This document shows, piece after piece, positions 1 through 5,877 of a stretch of 8,760 nucleotides of DNA. Source of the stretch: a bacterium (GTDB taxonomy: Bacteria; Krumholzibacteriota; Krumholzibacteria; LZORAL124-64-63); NCBI GenBank assembly GCA_030592025.1, contig JAUUZX010000034.1:1-8760 (forward strand), written 5' to 3'. Position numbers and translations under genes: made by a program. Positions within the stretch are counted from its first letter, which is position 1, and each line of letters begins with the position of its first letter. The notes under the pieces are model-generated. The model saw only the letters and a program-made list of their open reading frames with translations, was not told where the DNA came from and searched no databases.

Positions 1-389
1 ACACCAACAGCACCTTCGAGTCCATCAACCGGATCGTCGACGTGTTCCCGGCGGAGCAGCAGAACCAGATTCGCAGCCAGCTGTCGTTCTCCCTGGCGGG
101 GGTCATCACCCAGCAGCTCATCCCGCGTCAGCGGGGGGGCGGCCGCTGCCTGACCCTGGAGGTCATGGTGTGCACCCCCGGCATCAAGGCCATGATCCGG
201 GACGACAAGGTCCACCAGATCTACGGTCTGATGCAGGCGGGCCAGAAGTACGGCATGCAGACCATGAACCAGTCCCTGTACCAGGCCGTCATGAACAAAT
301 GGATCAGCCCGGAGGCGGCGCTCGGCCGTAGCTCTGACGTGGCCGAACTCCAGCAATTGATCGGCGAGCCCGTGGGCTCCCTGGTCTGA
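1..389 (+). CDS. pilT: Type IV pilus retraction ATPase PilT, C-terminal part (5' truncated by window)
   Basis: The last 128 codons of a PilT-family hexameric ATPase are visible, reading in frame from base 3 to the TGA at 387-389. PilT powers pilus disassembly at the inner-membrane base, driving twitching and DNA uptake. The first visible residues, TNS, are the end of the His-box (HTNS); the two leading bases AC fit the end of the His codon. Next come the INRIVDVFP segment, a GGGRCLTLEVMV strand, and the C-terminal TPGIKAMIRDDK and GMQTMNQSL blocks. The last of these separates PilT from the assembly ATPase PilB. The AIRNLIR motif of classical PilT reads GIKAMIR here. The Walker A and Asp boxes lie upstream of the window. 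pilC follows after 16 nt, so the two are probably co-transcribed. Family assignment is near certain; which PilT paralogue it is cannot be judged. Confidence 0.95.
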   Translation, partial: TNSTFESINRIVDVFPAEQQNQIRSQLSFSLAGVITQQLIPRQRGGGRCLTLEVMVCTPGIKAMIRDDKVHQIYGLMQAGQKYGMQTMNQSLYQAVMNKWISPEAALGRSSDVAELQQLIGEPVGSLV

Positions 390-405
390 CCAAGGAGAGC
401 ATTCC

Positions 406-1623
406 GTGAGCGCAACGACTGTATTCCAGTGGAAGGGCAAGACCGCCAAGGGCGAGGTGCTGAGCGGCGAGTACGAGGCCGTTGATCGCCATCAGGTGGG
501 CGACTACCTGCGCAAGCGGCGGATCGTGATCACCTCCATCAAGAACAAGCCCCGCGAGATCAACCTCTCCTTCCTGCAGAACAAGGGGGTGGGGGTCAAG
601 GACCTGGCCGTGTTCACGCGGCAGTTCGCCACCATGGTCAACGCCGGTTTGCCGCTGGTGCAGTGCCTGGACGTGCTGGGACGACAGCTCGAGAAGCCCT
701 ACTTCAAGGAGGTCCTCCGCAAGGTGACCGCCGACGTGGAGGGCGGCTCGACCATGGCCGAGGCCCTGGAGCAGCACCCTTCGGTCTTCAGCGACCTGTA
801 CGTGAACATGATCGCGGCCGGCGAGGCGGGCGGTATCCTGGACGTCATCCTGGCGCGCCTGGCCGTCTTTCTCGAGAAGGCCGACGCCCTGCAGCGCAAG
901 GTCAAGGGCGCCATGACCTACCCGATCATCGTGCTTACGGTGGCCGGCGGCGCGTGCATCTTCATGCTGATGTTCGTGATTCCTGTCTTCGCCAAGATGT
1001 TCGAGGACTTCGGCGGGGTCCTGCCCATGCCGACGCGTATCGTCATGGGCGCTTCGAACTTCCTGAAGGCCTACTGGTGGGCCCTGGGCGGGGGCACCTT
1101 CGCCCTCGTGACGGCCTACAAGCGCTTCCGCGCCACGGCCAGGGGCGAGCTCCTCACCGACAGGGCGGCGCTGCGCATGCCCATCCTCGGCAACGTGCTC
1201 CTCAAGTCGGGCGTGGCTCGTTTCACGCGCACCCTCGGGACGCTCATCGGTTCGGGCGTGCCGATCCTCCAGGGACTGGAGATCACCTCCCGCACCGCCG
1301 GCAACAAGGTGCTGCAGCTGGCCATCGAGGACACCTCGCGCTCCATCAGCCAGGGCGACACCATCGCCTCTCCCCTGAAAGAGAGCGGCGTGTTCCCGCC
1401 CATGGTGGTGCAGATGATCTCCATCGGCGAGCAGACCGGCGCCCTGGACGAAATGCTGTCCAAGATCGCCGACTTCTACGACGACGAGGTCGACGCCGCC
1501 GTGGATGCGCTCACCGCAGCCATCGAGCCGTTGATGATCGTCGTCATGGGCGGCATGGTGGGCTCCATGCTCGTGGCCATGTACCTGCCCATGTTCAAGA
1601 TGGCCAACGTCGTGGGAGGCTGA
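406..1623 (+). CDS. pilC: Type IV pilus inner-membrane platform protein PilC
   Basis: A 405-residue GspF/PilC-family polytopic protein. It forms the inner-membrane platform that couples the PilB and PilT motors to pilin addition and removal. The start is GTG at 406, supported by AAGGAGAG at 392-399 with 6 nt spacing. A short soluble N-terminus (FQWKGKTAKGEVLSGEYEA) is typical of the family. Two T2SSF repeats follow: one around residues 68-192, beginning with the hallmark FTRQFATMVNAGLPL, and one around 270-395 with FTRTLGTLIGSGVPILQGL. Hydrophobic segments lie near residues 171-193, 223-240 and 376-398, giving the usual three-helix topology. Length matches the family norm of about 400. It sits between pilT and pilS, and its last codons contain the likely ribosome-binding site of pilS. 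No damage seen. Confidence 0.97.
   Translation: MSATTVFQWKGKTAKGEVLSGEYEAVDRHQVGDYLRKRRIVITSIKNKPREINLSFLQNKGVGVKDLAVFTRQFATMVNAGLPLVQCLDVLGRQLEKPYFKEVLRKVTADVEGGSTMAEALEQHPSVFSDLYVNMIAAGEAGGILDVILARLAVFLEKADALQRKVKGAMTYPIIVLTVAGGACIFMLMFVIPVFAKMFEDFGGVLPMPTRIVMGASNFLKAYWWALGGGTFALVTAYKRFRATARGELLTDRAALRMPILGNVLLKSGVARFTRTLGTLIGSGVPILQGLEITSRTAGNKVLQLAIEDTSRSISQGDTIASPLKESGVFPPMVVQMISIGEQTGALDEMLSKIADFYDDEVDAAVDALTAAIEPLMIVVMGGMVGSMLVAMYLPMFKMANVVGG
1614..1619 (+). promoter_or_regulatory. Shine-Dalgarno GGGAGG that decides a TTG start for pilS
   Basis: GGGAGG lies inside the final codons of pilC, 7 nt before the TTG at 1627. The alternative ATG at 1708 has no purine-rich sequence in front of it, which favours the TTG start. 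The placement also suggests translational coupling of pilS to pilC. Confidence 0.55.
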
Positions 1624-1626
1624 CCC

Positions 1627-3354
1627 TTGCAGGCGACCGGGGGCGGACCGGGGCGAGGGCGGCGCCAGGGCGTCGCCGCTGACCGGGCTCCCGACGGTCG
1701 TCTCGTGATGTGGCGACTGGTGTTCGCCGTCTTCCTCACGGTCTCGGCCGTCATGCTCCTCCAATCGGGCTCGGATCGGATTACCGGTCCGGGCCTGATC
1801 GTCGGTCTGGGCCTGCTCTACACGAGCCTGGCCGCGTCCTGGGCCGCGACCATGGCCGGTGTGCCGGCCCGCTTCCTGGCCTCCTTCCAGCTGGGCATGG
1901 ACACCCTCGTTGTCGGGCTCCTCGTCCACTTCAGCGGCGGACCCTACTCGGCGCTTCCCCTCGTTTTCTGCGCACCCATCCTGCTGGCCGCCCGCTACCT
2001 GGGGGCGCGGGGAGCTCTGGCCGTTGCCGGGGCGGCGGCGGCCTTCACCGGCGGCGGCCACTTCGGCCTGTCCCTGGGCTGGCTCCTGTCGGGACGCGAG
2101 GGCGATGCCGCGTACCTGGTGTGGTGGCCCGTGGCGGTGACGAGTCTCCATATGGCGATCTTCCTGGCCGTGGGTCTCATCGCCGGGGACCATGGGCGAC
2201 GCCTGCGGGAGAGGAGTCGGCGTGCCCCCGTCAGGCAGACGGCGGCGGCGACCGGACGCGAGGTCCGCAACATCCTCGACAACATCAAGAGCGGTGTCAT
2301 CACGGTGGATCGGCGGGGGCGCATCACCCGCATCAACCCCATGGCGTGCCGGACCCTGGGCCTGACCGAGCACGAGCTCATGGGGCGCGATCTGAAGCTG
2401 GCGGCGGCCGGGGGGCTGGAGGACCTGGCCGGGGCCATCCTGCCGGTGGCCTCCGGGGGGCCGAGCCTGTCCCGCGGTGAGGTCACCGTACGCCACGGGC
2501 GGCAGGAGATGCCCCTGGGTCTGAGCGTCAACCATGTGGTGGGAGCCCAGGGGCGCATCGACGGCGCCATCGCCATCTTCACCGACCTGACCCGTGAGAA
2601 GGAGCTGGCGGCCCGGGTGCGGGAGGCGGACCGTCTGGCGGCCATCGGCGAGTTGGCGGCGAGCATCGCCCACGAGATCCGCAACCCCTTGGCGAGCATC
2701 CGGGGCAGCGTGGAGATCCTCGCCGGCGAGCTCGAGTTGGAGGGCTACCAGAGCCAGCTCCTGGACCTGGTGCTCAAGGAGAGCGCTCGGGTCAACACCA
2801 TCATCAACGACTTCCTGGCCTACTCGCGCATGCGACCGGCCAGCCGCCGCCGCTTCGCGGGTCATGAGTTCCGGGACGAGATCACCCTGCAGATCCGTCA
2901 GCACATCGCCGCCAAGGACGGTCAGGTGCGGGTGTACTGCGAGGTCAACCCCGAGAACCTCGTCGTGGTGGCGGATCCTGGCCAGTTGACCCAGATGACA
3001 CTAAACCTGGCCATTAACGCCTGTGAGGCAATGAATTACGTCGGCGAGTTGAAGATCAGTCTGAATCAGTGTGACGTGGGGGAGGCCTGCGAACTCGTGG
3101 TCCAGGATGATGGTCCCGGCATTGACCCCGAGATCCTGGACGACCTTTTCCGGCCCTTCAAGACCACCAAGGAGGGCGGGACCGGCCTGGGCCTGTCGGT
3201 GGTGGCCCGCATCGCGGCGGCCCATGGCGGGGGCGTGCAGGCCGAAGCGGCCCCCGAGGGGGGCGCGATCTTCCGGGTGCGCTGGACCCAGGACACCCTC
3301 GTCGACCCCGAACCCGCCACCACGGCAAATCCGTCCACCGCGCCGGTAGGCTGA
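1627..3354 (+). CDS. pilS: Membrane sensor histidine kinase PilS
   Basis: A 575-residue two-component kinase, the probable partner of PilR, which in studied species controls pilin transcription. From the TTG start there is a polar Gly/Arg-rich stretch of about 27 residues, then about six transmembrane helices (residues 29-187). These include the PilS-like block FQLGMDTLVVGLLVHFSGG at 87-105. A PAS domain (about 214-325) carries the ILDNIKSGVITVD motif. The HisKA domain has the phospho-acceptor His at residue 349 in SIAHEIRNPLASI. The HATPase domain shows the N box around Asn464 (NLAINACEA), G1 DDGPG at 494-498, F box FRPFKTTKEGG and G2 GTGLGL at 518-523, so it should be catalytically intact. 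pilC ends 3 nt upstream. An ATG at 1708 (residue 28) is the alternative start. Bases about 2995-3125 have less GC-biased codons than the rest. Confidence 0.92.
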   Translation: MQATGGGPGRGRRQGVAADRAPDGRLVMWRLVFAVFLTVSAVMLLQSGSDRITGPGLIVGLGLLYTSLAASWAATMAGVPARFLASFQLGMDTLVVGLLVHFSGGPYSALPLVFCAPILLAARYLGARGALAVAGAAAAFTGGGHFGLSLGWLLSGREGDAAYLVWWPVAVTSLHMAIFLAVGLIAGDHGRRLRERSRRAPVRQTAAATGREVRNILDNIKSGVITVDRRGRITRINPMACRTLGLTEHELMGRDLKLAAAGGLEDLAGAILPVASGGPSLSRGEVTVRHGRQEMPLGLSVNHVVGAQGRIDGAIAIFTDLTREKELAARVREADRLAAIGELAASIAHEIRNPLASIRGSVEILAGELELEGYQSQLLDLVLKESARVNTIINDFLAYSRMRPASRRRFAGHEFRDEITLQIRQHIAAKDGQVRVYCEVNPENLVVVADPGQLTQMTLNLAINACEAMNYVGELKISLNQCDVGEACELVVQDDGPGIDPEILDDLFRPFKTTKEGGTGLGLSVVARIAAAHGGGVQAEAAPEGGAIFRVRWTQDTLVDPEPATTANPSTAPVG

Positions 3355-3380
3355 TCCTCCGTCCGCCATTTCCATGCGAT

Positions 3381-3419
3381 CTGCAAGTGGGCGAACCTGC
3401 TGTCCGCTGATTTTTGCAG
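3381..3419 (+). repeat. Inverted repeat CTGCAA / TTGCAG in the pilS-pilR gap
   Basis: CTGCAA at 3381-3386 is the exact reverse complement of TTGCAG at 3414-3419, separated by 27 nt. The right arm lies in the most AT-rich stretch of the gap (3409-3436), where a pilR promoter could sit, although I see no convincing -35/-10 pair. The arms share the TGCAA core with the boxes at 3480-3494 and 5179-5196. The function as a binding site is inferred. Confidence 0.4.
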
Positions 3420-3479
3420 AAATATCCCGTTTTGCCCCATCATCGGGCTCAAGGGCCGCTACGAGCCGTCGATACCCCT

Positions 3480-3494
3480 CTTGCACACTGCAAG
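3480..3494 (+). promoter_or_regulatory. Palindromic box CTTGCA-CAC-TGCAAG upstream of pilR, candidate operator
   Basis: A perfect 6-bp inverted repeat with a 3-nt spacer ends 27 nt before the pilR ATG. The same half-sites occur, with a 6-nt spacer, upstream of pilA (5179-5196). The position suggests autoregulation of pilR or control by another dimeric regulator. A small RNA hairpin is the alternative, but it has no T-tract and so is not a terminator. No sigma-54 -24 element stands at the right distance from this TTGCA. Confidence 0.45.
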
Positions 3495-3521
3495 CCCCGC
3501 CACCTCAGCAAGGAGCGCCCC

Positions 3522-5054
3522 ATGGCCCTCGGTAGGATCCTCGTCGTCGATGACGAAGAATCGATGTGCCAGTACCTCTCGATTCTCCTGAAGAAGGAGA
3601 ACTACGACGTGGTGACGGTGACCTCCGGCGCCCAGGCTCTGCAGGTGGTGGAGAGCCAGCCCATCGACGTCGTGATGACCGACATCCAGATGCCCAAGAT
3701 GGACGGCATCCAGCTCCTGAAGGGCATCAAGGCCCTGGACCCGACGACCCCCGTCATCATCATGACCGCCTACGCCAGCGAGCAGTCGGCCATCGACGCC
3801 GTGAACCTCGGCGCCTTCAGTTACCTCCAGAAGCACAGCAAGAACGACGACATCAAGATGGTCGTCCGCAACGCCATGGATCTGCGGGTGGCGCGCACGG
3901 AAAACCGGAAGCTCAAGAAGGAACTCAAGAGCAAGCAGGGCCGCCGCCGGATCATCGGCCAGAGCGTCCGCATGATGTCGGTTTTCAAGATGGTGGACAA
4001 GATCGCGGCGACCAACGCCACGGTCCTCATCAACGGCGAGAGCGGCACGGGCAAGGAACTCATCGCCCAGGCGATCCACGCGCGCAGCGATCGGACCGCG
4101 GGCACCTTCGTGGCCATCAACTGCGGCGCCATCCCCGAGACCCTGCTCGAAAGCCAGCTCTTCGGCCATGTGAAGGGCTCCTTCACGGGGGCCGACCGGG
4201 ACCATGACGGCTTCTGCCGGCAGGCCGAGGGCGGCACGATCTTCCTGGACGAGATCGGCGAGACGCCCCACGCCATCCAGGTCAAGCTCCTGCGCATGCT
4301 CCAGGAACGGGAGATCTACCCCGTGGGCAGCAGCAGCCCTGTGAAGGTGAACCTGCGGGTCATCGCGGCGACGAACCTCGACCTGGAGGAGGAAGTCGCG
4401 AACGGCAACTTCCGTACGGACCTGTACTACCGCCTGAACGTCATCCCCCTGAGGCTGCCCGCCCTGCGCGAACGCGCGGAGGACGTCCCCCTGCTGGTGG
4501 ACCACTTCCTCAAGCGCTGCGCGCCGGACTACAAGGGCAACCTCGGGGCGATCATGGACGAGCAGGCGTTGCGCGCGCTCCAGGCCTACGATTGGCCCGG
4601 CAACGTGCGCGAACTGGAGAACGTGATCGAGCGGGCGAGCATCATCCGCGACGCCGATCGCATCACCGTGCGGGACCTGCCCACCGAGATCTGGAACCAG
4701 GAGACGGGGGAGGCGCCCCACACGAGCTTCGCCGTGGGCGGCATGGTCACCCTGGACGAACTCGAGAAGGCCCACATCCTGGCCGTGTTGACCAGCACCG
4801 GCGGCGCCCGCAAGCAGACCAGCGACATCCTGGGCATCAACGCGTCGACCCTCTACCGCAAGCTCAAGAAGTACGGCCTGCAGGATGAGGGCGACGAGAT
4901 GGCTGCCGGGCCGGAAGTGCCGGGAACGGAGCTTCTGGATGCGGTCGATGACGCGTTGCGCGAGACCGCCATCGAGCCGGTGAACGAGACCGAGACCGAG
5001 GAATGGGACCCGGAAATCGCCACGGAATCCGTCGTCGAGACGGTGGAGGTCTAA
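3522..5054 (+). CDS. pilR: Sigma-54-dependent response regulator PilR (NtrC family)
   Basis: A 510-residue activator with receiver, AAA+ and Fis-type HTH domains. The start is ATG 3522, 6 nt after AAGGAG (3510-3515); the frame is open further upstream, but the receiver begins exactly here (GRILVVDDEES). Receiver: Asp10/Asp11 acidic pair, phospho-acceptor Asp54, Thr82 and Lys104; the usual Pro after that Lys is His105. The AAA+ core has Walker A GESGTGKE at 172-179, the sigma-54-contacting loop GSFTGA at 219-224 (a variant also found in other PilR proteins), Walker B LDE with Asp243/Glu244, and FRTDLYYRLNV. The HTH (about 425-453) has TSDILGINASTLYRKLKKYGL-type spacing. A 56-residue, very acidic tail (455-510) follows, which NtrC proteins normally lack. 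Near-consensus sigma-54 promoters precede pilA and the ABC operon and are likely targets. Confidence 0.95.
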   Translation: MALGRILVVDDEESMCQYLSILLKKENYDVVTVTSGAQALQVVESQPIDVVMTDIQMPKMDGIQLLKGIKALDPTTPVIIMTAYASEQSAIDAVNLGAFSYLQKHSKNDDIKMVVRNAMDLRVARTENRKLKKELKSKQGRRRIIGQSVRMMSVFKMVDKIAATNATVLINGESGTGKELIAQAIHARSDRTAGTFVAINCGAIPETLLESQLFGHVKGSFTGADRDHDGFCRQAEGGTIFLDEIGETPHAIQVKLLRMLQEREIYPVGSSSPVKVNLRVIAATNLDLEEEVANGNFRTDLYYRLNVIPLRLPALRERAEDVPLLVDHFLKRCAPDYKGNLGAIMDEQALRALQAYDWPGNVRELENVIERASIIRDADRITVRDLPTEIWNQETGEAPHTSFAVGGMVTLDELEKAHILAVLTSTGGARKQTSDILGINASTLYRKLKKYGLQDEGDEMAAGPEVPGTELLDAVDDALRETAIEPVNETETEEWDPEIATESVVETVEV

Positions 5055-5074
5055 TCCTTGCATGGCTTTGGTCA

Positions 5075-5102
5075 CGCACGGCAAAAACGGCCTCAACGTG
5101 CG
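5075..5102 (+). repeat. Inverted repeat CGCACG / CGTGCG after pilR
   Basis: CGCACG (5075-5080) and CGTGCG (5097-5102) are exact complements around a 16-nt A-containing loop, 20 nt after the pilR stop. It could weakly attenuate read-through or be part of the pilA upstream regulatory region. There is no T-run after it, so I do not call it a terminator. Confidence 0.3.
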
Positions 5103-5122
5103 GTATGCACGGATTCGCGCCG

Positions 5123-5145
5123 GTGCCCGAGGCACGAAGCGGCAC
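5123..5145 (+). promoter_or_regulatory. GTGCC/GGCAC repeat cluster, candidate PilR enhancer site for pilA
   Basis: GTGCC (5123-5127) and GGCAC (5131-5135) form a perfect inverted repeat with a 3-nt spacer. A second GGCAC (5141-5145) lies exactly 10 bp after the first, about one helical turn. With the pilA start site predicted near 5235, the cluster sits at about -112 to -90, which is where bacterial enhancer-binding proteins usually bind. Binding by PilR is inferred from context only. Confidence 0.4.
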
Positions 5146-5178
5146 TCGTGGGTACTGTAAGCAACTACGTATTAACGA

Positions 5179-5196
5179 CTTGCAATAATCTGCAAG
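5179..5196 (+). promoter_or_regulatory. Palindromic box CTTGCA-N6-TGCAAG upstream of the pilA promoter
   Basis: Perfect 6-bp half-sites around ATAATC, ending 12 bp before the sigma-54 promoter at 5209. The same half-sites occur in front of pilR (3480-3494) with a shorter spacer, and a lone CTTGCA occurs at 5057-5062. Being centred near -47, it is close for a classical enhancer, so it may bind a repressor or an architectural protein. Confidence 0.5.
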
Positions 5197-5208
5197 AAGG
5201 TGAGCAAA

Positions 5209-5224
5209 CGGCACGGCCGTTGCT
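5209..5224 (+). promoter_or_regulatory. Sigma-54 (RpoN) promoter of pilA
   Basis: CGGCACGGCCGTTGCT matches the sigma-54 consensus TGGCACG-N4-TTGCW at every defined base except the first. The invariant GG (5210-5211) and GC (5222-5223) are separated by exactly 10 bp. A start site near 5235 is expected, giving a leader of about 82 nt before the pilA ATG. Known PilR proteins activate pilA from such promoters, and pilR lies immediately upstream. Confidence 0.88.
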
Positions 5225-5234
5225 TGCTCAATGA

Positions 5235-5248
5235 CTGCCGTCTGGCAG
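5235..5248 (+). other. Stem-loop at the predicted 5' end of the pilA mRNA
   Basis: CTGCC-GTCT-GGCAG is a perfect 5-bp hairpin starting at the base where sigma-54 transcription is predicted to begin (about 12 nt past the -12 GC). 5'-terminal hairpins can protect abundant mRNAs from 5'-dependent decay; that role here is inference. Confidence 0.35.
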
Positions 5249-5287
5249 AAACGGGGCGCCGGAGCAGCTGGAGCCCGCCGACAGTAG

Positions 5288-5301
5288 CGGCCGAGGGGCC
5301 G
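5288..5301 (+). other. Leader hairpin CGGCC-GAGG-GGCCG just before the pilA ribosome-binding site
   Basis: A perfect 5-bp GC stem with a 4-nt loop ends 4 nt before the AAGGAGG ribosome-binding site (5305-5311). It leaves that site exposed rather than sequestering it. No further role can be read from the sequence. Confidence 0.3.
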
Positions 5302-5316
5302 ACCAAGGAGGACGAA

Positions 5317-5763
5317 ATGTTGAATCGCAAGGGTTTCACGCTGATCGAGCTGATGATCGTCGTGGTGATCATCGGCATCCTGGCCGCCATCGCCATCCCG
5401 AACTTCATCTCCATGCAGGATCGGGCCAAGGAAGCCAAGGTCAAGGGCGCGGCCCACACGCTGCAGCTCGCCGCCGAGGATTACGCCGTGCGGAATGACG
5501 GTATCTATTCGGATCTTGGTGCTGATGTCGGGGGCTTGCTGCCCACGGATCCGGCTGGCGCCAACAATCTGCAGAACGCTTTCACCGGTCTCTACACCGA
5601 GCCCGTGTGGGCTGGTGCTGCTGCCTCTGCCGGCCAGGTTGGTATTGTGGCCGTCGTTCAGAATGCCATCAACGTTGGTTACACGATCACCGGCTACGGC
5701 AAGGATGCTACCCAGGGTCCCAACGCCGATGGTATCATCCTGACGTTGAGCAGCGGCCAGTAG
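5317..5763 (+). CDS. pilA: Type IV prepilin PilA (major pilin)
   Basis: A 148-residue prepilin. ATG 5317 is 5 nt after a near-perfect AAGGAGG (5305-5311), as expected for an abundant protein; the frame is open upstream but the leader peptide fixes this start. The class III leader MLNRKG is cut by PilD after Gly6, giving Phe1 and the essential Glu5 (precursor Glu11) in FTLIELMIVVVIIGILAAIAIP. The mature protein is 142 residues with an alpha-1 helix running into KGAAHTLQLAAEDYAV, then a small globular domain with PTDPAG and AFTG motifs. There are no cysteines, so the disulfide D-loop of Pseudomonas and Neisseria pilins is absent. Codons in the last half use more GGT, GCT and GTT than the neighbouring genes. 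It has its own sigma-54 promoter and a terminator. A minor pilin is possible, but promoter, ribosome-binding site and position argue for the major subunit. Confidence 0.93.
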   Translation: MLNRKGFTLIELMIVVVIIGILAAIAIPNFISMQDRAKEAKVKGAAHTLQLAAEDYAVRNDGIYSDLGADVGGLLPTDPAGANNLQNAFTGLYTEPVWAGAAASAGQVGIVAVVQNAINVGYTITGYGKDATQGPNADGIILTLSSGQ

Positions 5764-5771
5764 TCGTCACC

Positions 5772-5786
5772 GGTCACCTCGTGACC
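5772..5786 (+). repeat. Small hairpin GGTCAC-CTC-GTGACC after pilA
   Basis: A perfect 6-bp inverted repeat with a 3-nt loop, 9 nt after the pilA stop. With the terminator at 5813 it may form a 3' end that protects the pilin mRNA from exonucleases. There is no T-run, so it is not itself a terminator. Confidence 0.35.
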
Positions 5787-5812
5787 CGACGCACTGGTTG
5801 ATCGCGACCAGA

Positions 5813-5845
5813 GGGGCGGGGCCGGATCACGGCCTCGCCCCGTTT
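5813..5845 (+). terminator. Intrinsic terminator of pilA
   Basis: Bases 5813-5824 pair with 5830-5841: a 12-bp stem, almost all G-C with one G-T wobble (5819/5835), closing a 5-nt loop GATCA and followed by GTTTC. The stem is very strong and the T-tract short (three T), so termination may be partial, letting some transcripts reach the pilin-like gene 33 nt further on. Confidence 0.72.
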
Positions 5846-5877
5846 CACATGCACGACTCGCCACGCGTGGAGACGCC

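Noticed and set aside
663..1682. 339-codon plus-strand frame inside pilC
   Set aside because: Arg/Gly/His-rich out-of-frame translation of a clear pilC gene.
304..2904. 866-codon open frame on the minus strand
   Set aside because: It is antisense to pilC and pilS, is low-complexity (His/Gly/Arg/Asp-rich), and has no domain or motif. Long antisense frames are expected where G/C-ending codons leave few stops.
3446..3466. Sigma-54 promoter for pilR
   Set aside because: GG-N10-GC pairs exist, but the -12 sides read CCGCT and GAGCC rather than TTGCA, so there is no real support.
3414..3521. Longer start for pilR at 3414
   Set aside because: The extra 36 residues resemble no receiver sequence and cover the palindromic boxes. 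ATG 3522 has AAGGAG at 6 nt and starts the domain precisely.
5047..5078. Two further GG-N10-GC sites (5047-5062 and 5063-5078) as extra sigma-54 promoters of pilA
   Set aside because: Each matches only one half of the consensus well, and GG-N10-GC is frequent by chance at this GC content. The site at 5209 is far better and closer.
3459..5135. 558-codon open frame on the minus strand
   Set aside because: Antisense shadow of pilR, with low-complexity translation and no ribosome-binding site or recognisable motif.
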